Numbered from the stretch's first letter, positions 52,151 through 62,470 are shown. The stretch: DNA of 64,000 bases from Pseudooceanicola nanhaiensis DSM 18065 (GCF_000688295.1 NZ_JHZF01000011.1:124001-188000), one strand, 5' to 3'. Numbers and translations: made by a program. The notes: generated by a model not told the origin, from the sequence alone.

Positions 52151-52595
52151 TTCGGGCTCGCAATATATCAGGCAATGAATGCGTTTCGGATCGGGAATGA
52201 CGTGATCCGATCGCCGTTTTGTACAATCCGACTGCCGGACAGTCGGGGAGGGCAGGGCACGGGCCTGCAAAAAGCGCAGTGGCGGCGATGTGTTTCCCGG
52301 CATGGCGGAGATGCTTTGCCTGTGCTTTTCTTTTTGCGGGCAAAATCCGGGCGGATCCTGCGGATTTGACCGCCCCCGGTGTCACCGTCCTGCGGGGGTG
52401 CGGAAACAATCTTTAAGCATGAAACATATTGTCCATCCCAGATTCATTCAGCATTTGCAACGTGTTACACATAGGCGCCTGTTCTCTTCCCGCGTGCCAT
52501 AGCCCCTTGACCGTGGCGGCGCCGCAAATTGATAAAGCTCCTGATAGTCTTGCTTCGCCTCGGCGAGTATTTTCACCGGTCAGTCGGGGTCTGGA
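52151..52595. other. AT-richer structured intergenic region between ileS and the histidine kinase
   Basis: About 445 bases noticeably richer in A/T than the rest of the window and without a convincing gene. Visible structure: inverted repeat TCGGATC-N11-GATCCGA (52186-52210), hairpin CCGACTG-N5-CAGTCGG (52228-52246), and a long-range pair GCAAAAAG / CTTTTTGC (52267-52274, 52330-52337). A TTGACC string at 52507 is a weak candidate -35 for the kinase. An unlisted small RNA is possible. Confidence 0.5.
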
Positions 52596-54389
52596 ATGAG
52601 TTGCCTTTTGTCGTATCAGAGTGATCGCCTGCTGTTTCCGATCCTCGGCATTGCGGCCTCCGCGGTTCTGGTTCTGCTCTGGCTGCTCCGGTACAACGAT
52701 TTCGATGGAAAGCGCGATTTCGCGATCGCCTTCGTCGCGATGCTCTGGTGGCTGCTCGCCGGCAGCCGCGAGGTCACGGTGCAGGCGGTCGAGTGCAAGG
52801 CGCTCTGGGCCAGCATCTCCTGGCCCGGCCTCGCGCTGGTTCCGGTCGCCTGGTGCTTCTTCGTTTCGACCTACCTGCGCGGCGGCCCCTGGATCGGGGA
52901 GCGGCTGCGCGACGTGGTGATGATCACCGTGCCCCTTCTGGCCGGCGCCCTCGCCCTGACGAACCCGTGGCACGGCCTGTTCTACAGCCCGGGCTCGACG
53001 CTCGACCCGGCCACGGGGCAGGTGGACTACGACCACGGGCCGCTCTTCTACCTCATGGTCGTGGTCACCTATCCCTTCGTCTTCATCGCGCTCGGCACGA
53101 CGCTGCTGGCCTTCAAGGGCGCCGCGCCGCGCATCTGGCCGTTCCTCGCGATGCTGGTCCTCGTGACGCTGATCCCCTTCATCGCCAATGCCGCCTATGT
53201 CTTCGCGGACTTCACCGTGGCCGGGTTCGACCCGACGCCGCTGACCTTCGCGCTGGCGCTGGTGGTCTTCTCGTGGCTGCTGGCAAACAACCGGATGATG
53301 GACAAGGCCGCGCTCGGGCGTGACGTCCTCTATTATACCTCGAGCGAGCCGGTTCTCGTGGCCGACACCAACCGCCGTGTCGTTGCCTGCAATCGGGCGG
53401 GCCGGGCGGTGTTGTTCGCCACGCCGCCGGCACCGGGAAACGAGGAGGGCGTCCTGCAGGCGCCCGTCCTGGACGTTATCGAGGGGCTGTCGCAGACGGT
53501 GTCCGAGCTGAAGGGCGGCATTGTCGAGATCGGCAACCGCATCTTCGAGCCGCGCGCGGTGCAGGTGCGCGGGCCGATCCGCAGGTATGACCGGATCCTC
53601 GGCTGGAGCATCAGCTTCATCGACATCACGGAACGCGAACGGCAGGCGCAGGCGCTGCGCAAGGCGCTGGCCGAGGCCGAGGCGGCGATCGAGGCGAAGG
53701 ACGAGTTCATCGCGGTGGCCAGCCACGAGCTGCGCACGCCGATGACCTCGCTTCGGGGCGGGGTGGACCTGCTGCTGAGCGGCGTTCTGGGCGAGTTCCC
53801 CGAGACCGCGCGCCAGATCCTCGAGCTCGTGCGGCGCAACGGCGACCGGCTGTCCGAACTGATCGAGGCGCTGCTCGACCTGCAGGCGATCGAGAACGGC
53901 GCGCTGCGCCACGACCCCGCGCCCACGGACATGCGCGCCCTGATGGCCGAAGCGGTCGAGGAGCACCGTGTGATTGCCGACGCGCAGGGCGTCCGGCTGG
54001 AGCTGGTGCCGGGACCGGCGCAGAACGTGATCCACGTGGACGGCCTTCGGCTGCGCCAGATCATCGACAACATGCTGTCGAACGCGGTCAAGTTCTCGGA
54101 ACCCGGCGGCCGGGTCCGCTGCTACGTCGATTTCGCGGAGTGCGGGGTGCGGCTGTCGGTCGAGGACGAGGGCATCGGCATCCCGGCCGGCGCGGAAGAG
54201 GTGGTCTTCGGACGCTTCACCCAGCTCGACCGCGGCTCGACGCGCAAGGCGGACGGGCTGGGGCTCGGCATGAACATCTCGCGCCGGCTGGCCCAGCACA
54301 TGGGCGGACGGCTGGCCTACGAGCCGGCGCCCGGGGGCGGTACGGTCTTCCATCTGGACCTGCCCGCCGTGCCACCGCAGGCGGCCTGA
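52596..54389 (+). CDS. Sensor histidine kinase with N-terminal 7TM domain
   Basis: 597 residues. Residues 1-230 form seven hydrophobic helices (N-terminal 7TM sensor type, e.g. FPILGIAASAVLVLLWLL). A PAS-like domain follows (about 245-345, DTNRRVVACNRAGRAVLF to FIDITERE). The dimerisation domain has the phospho-acceptor H377 in ASHELRTPMTS, and the ATP domain has N-box DNMLSNAVKFS, G1 VEDEGIGIP and G2 GLGLGMNIS. No response regulator lies next to it. The signal is unknown. Confidence 0.9.
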   Translation: MSCLLSYQSDRLLFPILGIAASAVLVLLWLLRYNDFDGKRDFAIAFVAMLWWLLAGSREVTVQAVECKALWASISWPGLALVPVAWCFFVSTYLRGGPWIGERLRDVVMITVPLLAGALALTNPWHGLFYSPGSTLDPATGQVDYDHGPLFYLMVVVTYPFVFIALGTTLLAFKGAAPRIWPFLAMLVLVTLIPFIANAAYVFADFTVAGFDPTPLTFALALVVFSWLLANNRMMDKAALGRDVLYYTSSEPVLVADTNRRVVACNRAGRAVLFATPPAPGNEEGVLQAPVLDVIEGLSQTVSELKGGIVEIGNRIFEPRAVQVRGPIRRYDRILGWSISFIDITERERQAQALRKALAEAEAAIEAKDEFIAVASHELRTPMTSLRGGVDLLLSGVLGEFPETARQILELVRRNGDRLSELIEALLDLQAIENGALRHDPAPTDMRALMAEAVEEHRVIADAQGVRLELVPGPAQNVIHVDGLRLRQIIDNMLSNAVKFSEPGGRVRCYVDFAECGVRLSVEDEGIGIPAGAEEVVFGRFTQLDRGSTRKADGLGLGMNISRRLAQHMGGRLAYEPAPGGGTVFHLDLPAVPPQAA

Positions 54390-54402
54390 CCCGGCCCGTG
54401 GC

Positions 54403-55368
54403 TCAGGGCTGGGTGCGGCTGTCCGCCGGGGCCGCCCGGCGGGCCGACTGGGCCGCCACGTCCTGCGCCACCATCTCCTTGTAGAGCCGCTGGATCTCGG
54501 CCGTGACGGGGCGTTCGCCCGAGCCGATCGGCTTGCCGTCGATCTCGGCCACCGGGGTCTGGGCGCCGAAGGTGCCGGTCAGGAAGGCCTCGGAGGCGCC
54601 GTAGGCCTCGTAGAGCGAGAAGTTCTTCTGGTGGATCGGGATGCCGTTCTGCTCGCAGAGTCGGATCACGTTGGCCCGGGTCACCCCGTTCATGCAGTAA
54701 TCGCCCGTCGAGGTCCAAACCTCGCCCCGCCGGACGATGAAGAAGTTGCAGGCGTTGGTCGTGTTCACGAAGCCATGCGGGTCCAGCATCAGCCCCTCGT
54801 CGGCGCCCGCCTGTTCGGCCTGCAGGCAGGCGATCACGCAGTTCAGCTTGGAATGGCTGTTGAGCTTCGGATCCTGGCTCATCGGCAGGCCGCGGACCTG
54901 CGGCACGGTGGCAAGCCGGATGCCGCGGGACTGGAGCGCGTTCACCGGCTTCGAATGCTCCATGATGATCACCAGCGTCGGCCCCGACCTGCTGAGGCCC
55001 GGGTGCTGGAAGGGCTTCGCCTTGACCCCGCGGGTCAGCATCAGGCGGCAGTGGACGTCGGTTTCCATCCCGTTCGCCTGCGCGGTCTTCTCCAGGGCGG
55101 CACGGATGCCGTCGCGGTCCATCCCGACATCGAGGCTCACGCTCCGGCAGCTGTCGAAGAACCGGTCCATATGCGCGTCGAAGAAGGCCCATTCGCCGTC
55201 ATAGAGGCGCATTCCCTCCCACATGCCGTCGCCCAGCAGGAAGCCGCTGTCGTAGACCGAGACCCTGGCCTCGTCCCGGTGCACCAGTTCGCCGTTCACG
55301 TAGATCAGGATATCGCGGTTCCGCGCGTCCTCGTCGGCGTCGTGGGTGGTGTGGGCGCTCTCTGGCAT
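54403..55368 (-). CDS. Class IV aminotransferase (D-amino-acid/branched-chain type)
   Basis: 321 residues, fold-type IV PLP enzyme. The start contains YVNGELVHRDEARVSVYDSGFLLGDGMWEGMRLY, as in D-amino-acid aminotransferases, branched-chain aminotransferases and aminodeoxychorismate lyases. The PLP lysine is K168 or K174 in DPKLNSHSKLNC. The phosphate-cup segment FVNTTNACNFF and the later GVTRANVIRLC are conserved. The reaction cannot be settled; a D-amino-acid transaminase-like role is plausible. No ilv or pab genes lie near it. Confidence 0.87.
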   Translation of the reverse strand: MPESAHTTHDADEDARNRDILIYVNGELVHRDEARVSVYDSGFLLGDGMWEGMRLYDGEWAFFDAHMDRFFDSCRSVSLDVGMDRDGIRAALEKTAQANGMETDVHCRLMLTRGVKAKPFQHPGLSRSGPTLVIIMEHSKPVNALQSRGIRLATVPQVRGLPMSQDPKLNSHSKLNCVIACLQAEQAGADEGLMLDPHGFVNTTNACNFFIVRRGEVWTSTGDYCMNGVTRANVIRLCEQNGIPIHQKNFSLYEAYGASEAFLTGTFGAQTPVAEIDGKPIGSGERPVTAEIQRLYKEMVAQDVAAQSARRAAPADSRTQP

Positions 55369-55431
55369 GGGGGCTCCTGGGTTGCTCGGCCGGAGGCTGG
55401 CAGCTCGCCCGGGATTGTCAACGAGGCAGGC

Positions 55432-56190
55432 TCAGGCGACCACGACCTGCGTGCCCCATTCCTCGCAAGAGGCGGCAAGCTCGGCGGTCAGCGGCCGGTC
55501 GGTGAAAAAGGTGTCGATCTGCGCGAGCGAGGCGATCCGCGCGGGGGCGGAGCGCGTGAACTTGGAATGGTCGGCCACGAGGAAGGTCCGCCGCGACTGC
55601 CGGATGATCGCCTGGCTGACGCCGACCTCCTGGATGTCGAAATCGAGGAAATCTCCGTCCCGGTCCAGTGCGGAGCAGCCGATCACGGCAAGGTCGAACT
55701 TGAACTGCCGGATCGTCTCGGAGGCGAGGTTGCCGACGAGCCCGCCGTCGGCGCGCCGCAGGTTGCCCCCGGTCACGAAGATCTCGCAATCCGGGTTGGC
55801 CACGAGGATGTTCGCGACGTTCATGTTGTTGGTCACGACCATCAGGTTGCGGCGCCGGACGAGCTCCTGCGCGACCGCCTCGGTGCTGGTGCCGATGTTG
55901 AGGAAGAGCGAGATGTCGTCGGGGATCCGCGCGGCGCAGGCCCGGGCGATGGCCGCCTTGGCCTCGGGGTTGAGCGAGCGGCGCTCCTCGTAGCCGATGT
56001 TGATCGTGCCGGAGGGCAAAACAGCGCCGCCGTGGACCCGCTCGAGCCGACCGGCATCGGCGAGCTCGGTGAGATCGCGGCGGATGGTCTGCAGCGTCAC
56101 GCCGAAATGCGCCGCGAGCCCCTCGACGGTGACCTTGCCGTCGCGGCGGACGATTTCGAGGATCTCGGGCTGGCGGAAGGTCTGCGACAT
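55432..56190 (-). CDS. glpR: DeoR-family transcriptional repressor GlpR
   Basis: 252 residues from ATG 56190. The N-terminal helix-turn-helix is ILEIVRRDGKVTVEGLAAHFGVTLQTIRRDLTELADAGRLERVHGG, a canonical DeoR/GlpR start; the rest is the sugar-phosphate sensor fold with FLNIGTSTEAVAQEL and LAVIGCSALDRDGDFLDFD. It is divergent from glpD and so probably represses the glp operon until glycerol-3-phosphate accumulates. The longer frame to 57660 is antisense to glpD. Confidence 0.94.
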   Translation of the reverse strand: MSQTFRQPEILEIVRRDGKVTVEGLAAHFGVTLQTIRRDLTELADAGRLERVHGGAVLPSGTINIGYEERRSLNPEAKAAIARACAARIPDDISLFLNIGTSTEAVAQELVRRRNLMVVTNNMNVANILVANPDCEIFVTGGNLRRADGGLVGNLASETIRQFKFDLAVIGCSALDRDGDFLDFDIQEVGVSQAIIRQSRRTFLVADHSKFTRSAPARIASLAQIDTFFTDRPLTAELAASCEEWGTQVVVA

Positions 56191-56370
56191 CGGGCTTTCG
56201 TGTGTTTTCGCCAAGCTGTCAGGTTTGCGCGCTGCGAACAAGCTTGGCCGCCCGGAGCAGGGGCGGGGGGCCTGCGGCTGTTGCGGTGCAGCACGGCAAC
56301 GAAGGGTGTCGCGCCAGCGCGCATGTGCGAAGCGAACAAGGGTATGGCCATATCTTTCATGGATTTGCGG

Positions 56371-56390
56371 CGAAACGAACAGAAACGAAA
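56371..56390. promoter_or_regulatory. Candidate GlpR operator (tandem GAAACGAA)
   Basis: GAAACGAA appears twice, at 56372-56379 and 56382-56389, exactly ten bases apart, in the glpR-glpD divergent region. A weaker relative (GCGAAGCGAAC) is at 56327-56337. DeoR-type repressors often bind such tandem repeats on one DNA face. Confidence 0.5.
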
Positions 56391-56416
56391 ATAAACCATT
56401 GCCGAACCGCGTGCGC

Positions 56417-56434
56417 TTTGCGATAAATCGCAAA
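56417..56434. promoter_or_regulatory. 18-base inverted repeat ahead of glpD
   Basis: TTTGCGAT and ATCGCAAA form perfect 8-base arms around AA, 24 bases before the glpD start. It could be a second operator for GlpR or another dimeric regulator, overlapping the likely promoter or transcript start. Confidence 0.45.
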
Positions 56435-56457
56435 TGGAGTGAGTCAGGGGGCTCTGT

Positions 56458-58053
56458 GTGCACATGGCCGAGGCCGGCATCACCGACATCTTCGTCATCG
56501 GCGGCGGCATCAACGGATGCGGCATCGCGCGGGACGCGGCGGGGCGGGGCCTCTCCGTCCGGCTGGCCGAGATGGGCGATCTGGCCTCCGCGACCTCCTC
56601 GGCCTCGACGAAGCTGTTCCACGGCGGTCTGCGCTACCTCGAGTATTTCGAGTTCCGGCTGGTCCGCGAGGCGCTGATCGAACGCGAAGTGCTGCTGAAC
56701 ATGATGCCGCATATCTCCTGGCCGATGCGTTTCGTGCTGCCCTACCACCGCGGCATGCGCTTCGATGCCTCGGCGCCGGCCTCGCGGCTGCTGGCCGCGG
56801 CGATGCCCTGGATGAAGGGGCGGCGGCCCGACTGGCTGATCCGGCTCGGGCTCTTGATGTACGACACGCTCGGCGGGCGGAAAATCCTGCCCGCGACGAA
56901 GGTGCTGGACCTTGACGACAGCCCCGAGGGGCGGCCGCTCAAGCCCGAGTTCCACAAGGCCTTCGAATATTCCGACTGCTGGGTCGAGGATTCCCGGCTT
57001 GTCGTGCTGAACGCCCGGGACGCGGCGGCGCGCGGGGCGCATGTGATGACCCGCACCCGGGTGATCGAGGCCGCGCCCGAGGACGGGCACTGGCGGATCG
57101 AGACCGAGAACACCGAGACCGGCGCGCGGCGGACGCATCACGCGCGGGTCCTCGTCAACGCGGGCGGGCCGTGGGTCGCGGACGTCCTGCGCCACAAGGT
57201 CCGGGTGAACGCCAGCGCCGGGGTCCGGCTGGTGCGCGGCTCGCATATCGTGACCCGGCGGCTCTTCGAGCACGACAAGTGCTACTTCCTGCAGGGCGCC
57301 GACGGGCGGATCATCTTCGCGATCCCCTACGAGACCGACTTCACGCTGATCGGCACCACGGATGTGGAGCACGCGGATCCGGACAGCGCGCCGGTCTGCA
57401 CGCCCGAGGAACAGCGCTACCTGCTCGATTTCGCGAACCGTTACCTGCGGGATCCGATCTCGGAGGACGACATCGTCTGGACCTATTCCGGCGTCCGGCC
57501 GCTCTACGACGACGGCGCCTCCAGCGCCACGGCGGCGACGCGGGACTACACGCTGACGATGGACAGGGCGGGCGGTGCGCCGGTGCTGAACGTCTTCGGC
57601 GGCAAGATCACCACCTATCGGCGGCTCGCCGAAAGCGCGATGGAGAAGATCGGCGCGCATTTTCCCGGCATGCCCGGCCCCTGGACCAGGGGCGCCGTGC
57701 TGCCGGGCGGGGATTTTCCGGTCGGCGAGGTCGCGGACCTGATGGCGCGGCTCGGGCAGGACTATCCCTTCCTGACGGATTTCTGGGCGCGGCGGCTGAT
57801 CCGGGCCTACGGCACCGACGCCTGGCGGCTCCTCGGCGATGCCAGGAGCGCCGCCGATCTGGGGGAGGCGTTCGGTGCAACCTTGACGGGTGCAGAGATC
57901 GAGTGGCTCATGTCACATGAATATGCCCGCACCGCCGAGGACGTGATCTGGCGGCGCAGCAAGCTGGGCCTGCGGCTGAGCGACGGGGAGGTCGCGCGGC
58001 TGGAGGCCTGGATGGCGGACCGGAGGCAGGCGCTGCCGGCGGCGGCGGAATAG
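56458..58053 (+). CDS. glpD: Aerobic glycerol-3-phosphate dehydrogenase GlpD
   Basis: 531 residues from GTG 56458, which has AGGGGG six bases upstream; ATG 56464 is the alternative. FAD motif FVIGGGINGCGIARDAAGRG, followed by TSSASTKLFHGGLRYLE, and the later VWTYSGVRPLYDDG and GGKITTYRRLAE blocks identify GlpD. It oxidises glycerol-3-phosphate to dihydroxyacetone phosphate and passes electrons to ubiquinone at the inner membrane. It is the first gene of the glp cluster and is followed 30 bases later by glpS. Confidence 0.96.
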   Translation: MHMAEAGITDIFVIGGGINGCGIARDAAGRGLSVRLAEMGDLASATSSASTKLFHGGLRYLEYFEFRLVREALIEREVLLNMMPHISWPMRFVLPYHRGMRFDASAPASRLLAAAMPWMKGRRPDWLIRLGLLMYDTLGGRKILPATKVLDLDDSPEGRPLKPEFHKAFEYSDCWVEDSRLVVLNARDAAARGAHVMTRTRVIEAAPEDGHWRIETENTETGARRTHHARVLVNAGGPWVADVLRHKVRVNASAGVRLVRGSHIVTRRLFEHDKCYFLQGADGRIIFAIPYETDFTLIGTTDVEHADPDSAPVCTPEEQRYLLDFANRYLRDPISEDDIVWTYSGVRPLYDDGASSATAATRDYTLTMDRAGGAPVLNVFGGKITTYRRLAESAMEKIGAHFPGMPGPWTRGAVLPGGDFPVGEVADLMARLGQDYPFLTDFWARRLIRAYGTDAWRLLGDARSAADLGEAFGATLTGAEIEWLMSHEYARTAEDVIWRRSKLGLRLSDGEVARLEAWMADRRQALPAAAE

Positions 58054-58083
58054 GAACGACTGGCCCGAGGGAGGAGGACCCCG

Positions 58084-59172
58084 ATGGCTCTGGAACTGAA
58101 AGGTGTCGCGAAGTCGGTGGAGGGGCAGACCCACATCCACCCGACCGACCTGACGCTCGAGGGCGGCACGATGAACGTGCTGCTCGGGCCGACGCTTGCG
58201 GGCAAGACCTCGCTGATGCGGCTGATGGCGGGGCTCGACGTGCCCTCGGAAGGCCGGGTGTTCTGGAACGGCACGGACGTGACCGGCGTGCGGGTGCAGG
58301 ACCGTGGCGTCGCCATGGTCTACCAGCAGTTCATCAACTACCCGACGATGAGCGTCTACGAGAACATCGCCTCGCCGATGCGGCTGATGGGCGTGAACCG
58401 GGTCGACCTCGACCGCCGGGTCCGCGAGACCGCCGAGATGCTGAAGCTGACGCCGATGCTCGACCGCAAGCCGCTGGAGCTGTCGGGCGGCCAGCAGCAG
58501 CGCTGCGCGCTGGCCCGCGCGCTGGTGAAGGACGCGGGGCTGGTGCTGCTCGACGAGCCGCTCGCGAACCTCGATTACAAGCTGCGCGAGGAGTTGCGGG
58601 TCGAGATCCCGCGGATCTTCGAGGCGTCGGGCGCGATCTTCGTCTATGCCACGACCGAGCCCGAGGAGGCGCTCCTTCTCGGCGGCAACACCGCCACGCT
58701 CTGGGAGGGCCGGGTGACCCAGTTCGGACCCACGGCGCAGGTCTATCGCCGGCCCGTGGATGCGACCACCGCGCGCGTCTTCAGCGATCCGCCGATGAAC
58801 TTCCTGCAGGTGTCGAAGACCGGCGCCCGTCTGATGTTCGGCGACGGGCAGAGCGCGCCGGTCTCCGGCCGGCTGGCTGATCTTCCGGACGGGCGCTACA
58901 CCGCCGGGTTCCGCCCCAACCACCTCGAGATCCGCCAGCACAGCGCCGAGGCGCTGCGCTTCACCGCGCGGCTGAGCGTGACCGAGCTGACCGGGTCCGA
59001 GACCTTCGTGCATCTCGACCACCACGGCGAGCCCTGGGTCGGCGTGGTGCACGGCGTGCACGACCTGCCCCTGGGCGAGGAGATCCCGGTCTGGCTCGAT
59101 CCGCGGCACGTCTACATCTTCGGCGCCGGAGGCGAGCTGATCGTGCCCGCCGCCTATGCGCTGGCAGCCTGA
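58084..59172 (+). CDS. glpS: Glycerol ABC transporter ATPase GlpS
   Basis: 362 residues. Walker A is the unusual GPTLAGKT (35-42), the signature LSGGQQQR (133-140) is canonical, Walker B is LVLLDEPLANLD, and the position of the H-loop histidine is T191 (VYATTEP). A C-terminal MalK-like OB domain follows (about 235-362). It forms the motor with GlpT. In Rhizobium leguminosarum the glpSTPQUV system takes up glycerol. The missing H-loop histidine predicts that GlpS alone is not a full ATPase. Confidence 0.94.
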   Translation: MALELKGVAKSVEGQTHIHPTDLTLEGGTMNVLLGPTLAGKTSLMRLMAGLDVPSEGRVFWNGTDVTGVRVQDRGVAMVYQQFINYPTMSVYENIASPMRLMGVNRVDLDRRVRETAEMLKLTPMLDRKPLELSGGQQQRCALARALVKDAGLVLLDEPLANLDYKLREELRVEIPRIFEASGAIFVYATTEPEEALLLGGNTATLWEGRVTQFGPTAQVYRRPVDATTARVFSDPPMNFLQVSKTGARLMFGDGQSAPVSGRLADLPDGRYTAGFRPNHLEIRQHSAEALRFTARLSVTELTGSETFVHLDHHGEPWVGVVHGVHDLPLGEEIPVWLDPRHVYIFGAGGELIVPAAYALAA

Positions 59173-59184
59173 GGGGAGGGGAGA

Positions 59185-60266
59185 ATGGCCAAGATCACAC
59201 TCGACAACCTCGCGCATTCCTACCTGCCCCATCCGAAGGGCGAGGCGGATTTCGCGCTGAAGGAGCTGAACCACGATTGGGAGGACGGCGCGGCCTATGC
59301 GCTGCTCGGCGCCTCGGGCTGCGGCAAGTCCACGCTGCTGAACATCATCTCGGGGCTGCTGGTGCCCACGCAGGGACGCATCCTCTTCGACGGAAAGGAT
59401 GTCACCGCGGCGCCGACGGCCGCGCGCAACATCGCGCAGGTGTTCCAGTTCCCGGTGGTCTACGACACGATGAGCGTGCGCGACAACCTGGCCTTCCCGC
59501 TTCGCAACCGGGGTCGGGACGAAGCCTATGTCGCGGAACGGGTTCAGGAAATCGCGCGGATGATCGGCATGGAGGACATGCTCGACCGCAAGGCGCGGGG
59601 TCTGACGGCGGATGCCAAGCAGAAGATCAGCCTGGGCCGCGGGATGGTGCGCAAGGACGTGAACGCACTGCTGTTCGACGAGCCGCTGACGGTGATCGAC
59701 CCGCACATGAAATGGGAACTCCGGACCCAGCTCAAGAAGCTGCACGACGATTTCGGGCACACGATGATCTACGTCACCCACGACCAGACCGAGGCGCTGA
59801 CCTTCGCCGACAAGGTCGTCGTGATGCATGACGGGCGCGTGGTCCAGATCGGCACGCCGGAAGAACTGTTCGAAAGGCCCGAGCACACCTTCGTCGGCTA
59901 TTTCATCGGCTCGCCGGGCATGAACGTGATCCCGGCGCGGGTCGAGGGGAACCGGGCCTATATCGACGGATCCCACGTCGAGCTGGCGCATGGCTACGGT
60001 CCGCTCGGCGGCAAGGTCGAGATCGGCATCCGGCCCGAATATGCGCGGCTCTCCCGCACGGAGGGGTTGCCCGTGAAGGTCCGCCGCGTCGAGGATGTCG
60101 GCCGCCACAAGATCATCCGGGCCGAGTTCTTCGGCCACGAGATCAACGTCATCGCCGGCGAGGACGAGGCCATCGGCCCGGACATGACCCGGGTGAGCTT
60201 CGATCCCGGGCGCGTGAACGTCTACGCCGACGACTGGCGCGTCGCGCCGCAGGGGAGGGCCGCGTG

Positions 60267-60267
<1 letters not shown>
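59185..60267 (+). CDS. glpT: Glycerol ABC transporter ATPase GlpT
   Basis: 360 residues. Walker A GASGCGKST (42-50), Walker B ALLFDEPLTVID and H199 (IYVTHD) are canonical, but the signature is replaced by LTADAKQK (140-147) in place of LSGGQ. It carries a MalK-like C-terminal domain. Its good H-loop and Walker A complement the good signature of GlpS. The gene name glpT here is from the glpSTPQUV set, not the E. coli glycerol-phosphate antiporter. Confidence 0.94.
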
Positions 60268-61135
<868 letters not shown>

Positions 61136-61136
<1 letters not shown>

Positions 61137-61981
61137 TGACCGATCTCGCCGTGAACGCGCCCGCCAGCCGCACCCGTGGCCGGGTGAACGGGAAGGCCCT
61201 TGTGATGGGGCTCTACCTCACCTTCCTGCTGCTGCCGATCTACTGGCTCGTGAACATGAGCCTGAAGACCAATGCCGAGATCCTCGGCACCTTCTCGCTC
61301 TGGCCGCAGAACCCCACGCTGGCGAATTACCGGACGATCCTGACCGATCCGTCGTGGTACATGGGCTACGTCAACTCGCTGATCTTCGTGGTGATGAACA
61401 CCGTGATCTCGGTCCTCGTGGCGCTTCCGGCGGCCTATGCCTTCAGCCGCTACCGCTTCCTCGGGGACAAGCACTTCTTCTTCTGGCTGCTGACCAACCG
61501 GATGGCCCCGCCCGCGGTCTTCGCGCTGCCGTTCTTCCAGCTCTATTCCTCGGTCGGGCTCTTCGACACCCATATCGCGGTGGCGCTGGCGCATTGCCTC
61601 TTCAACGTCCCGCTCGCCGTCTGGATCCTCGAGGGCTTCATGCGCGGCGTGCCGAAGGAGATCGACGAGACCGCCTATATCGACGGCTATTCCTTCCCGC
61701 GGTTCTTCGTGCGGATCTTCATGCCGCTGATCTCGTCCGGGATCGGGGTCGCGGCATTCTTCTGCTTCATGTTCTCCTGGGTCGAGCTCTTGCTGTCGCG
61801 GACGCTGACCAGCGTGGAGGCCAAACCCATTGCCGCGACGATGACCCGCACGGTCTCGGCCTCGGGGCTCGACTGGGGCGTGCTGGCGGCGGCGGGGGTG
61901 CTGACCATCGTGCCCGGCGCGCTCGTGATCTACTTCGTGCGGAACTACATCGCCAAGGGCTTCGCCCTGGGGAGGGTGTGA
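61136..61981 (+). CDS. glpQ: Glycerol ABC transporter permease GlpQ
   Basis: 281 residues, ATG 61136 overlapping the glpP stop by one base (TGATG). MalG-like permease with the EAA loop ETAYIDGYSFPRFFVRIFMPL near residue 180. The name here is from glpSTPQUV and is unrelated to the E. coli phosphodiesterase GlpQ. A 216-base gap with palindromic repeats separates it from glpU. Confidence 0.94.
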
Positions 61982-62003
61982 TGGGGCGCGCGATGCAGAG
62001 CGA

Positions 62004-62040
62004 AGGGTTGCGCCCTCCCTCGGGCGGGCGCTCCAACCCT
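62004..62040. repeat. Palindromic element A between glpQ and glpU
   Basis: AGGGTTG...CAACCCT outer arms with an inner GCGCCC/GGGCGGGCGC part form an imperfect long hairpin starting 23 bases after the glpQ stop. The GCGCCCTCCC string recurs in the neighbouring element B, which suggests repeat DNA inserted into the operon. Confidence 0.5.
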
Positions 62041-62100
62041 CTTTGGTCCGCGAGGCATCGTCACGCGCCTGCCGGGATGTCGGTGCTGAACGATACCAAT

Positions 62101-62128
62101 GCGCCCTCCCGGGGGGGAGGGAGGGCGC
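62101..62128. repeat. Palindromic element B between glpQ and glpU
   Basis: GCGCCCTCCC (62101-62110) and GGGAGGGCGC (62119-62128) form perfect 10-base arms around an 8-base G-rich loop. It lies 70 bases before the glpU start and could attenuate or stabilise the glp transcript. The whole 61982-62197 gap shows no credible gene. Confidence 0.5.
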
Positions 62129-62197
62129 GGCCCGGCCTGCGGCGGGGCCAGTCGGCACGAACGAAGCGCCAATACCAAACCGGGGAGGCCCACTGAC

Positions 62198-62470
62198 ATG
62201 GCATGGATGGCATGGACCTGGCCGACGGCGATCTTCTTCGCCTGCATCGCGGCCCTTCTCATCCTCTTCACGATCCTCGCGATCCGCTCGCCCGAGACGC
62301 CCCGCACCGGCGTGCTCCGGATCGAGACGACGCGCGGCGACCGGCTGTTCATCAGCCTTCTGGGCTCCGCCTACATCAACCTCGCGTGGCTGGGCCTGAT
62401 CGGCGTCTACCAGCCCGCCGCGCTCATCCTTTGCCTCGTCTATGCCGCGGCGGTGTTCCGCTGGGTCTAG
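62198..62470 (+). CDS. glpU: DUF2160 small membrane protein GlpU
   Basis: 90 residues with two or three transmembrane helices (AIFFACIAALLILFTILAI and the LISLLGSAYINLAWLGLIGVY end). DUF2160 members sit in glpSTPQUV clusters between the permeases and the binding protein. The role is unknown, perhaps a helper for the transporter. Starts 62198 with GGGGAGG upstream. Confidence 0.88.
   Translation: MAWMAWTWPTAIFFACIAALLILFTILAIRSPETPRTGVLRIETTRGDRLFISLLGSAYINLAWLGLIGVYQPAALILCLVYAAAVFRWV

Noticed and set aside
61981-62196. 71-codon frame starting in a TGATG overlap with glpQ
   Set aside because: Its sequence (GLRPPSGGRSNPL) is the translation of palindromic repeat DNA and no family fits; coupling by TGATG is likely coincidence.
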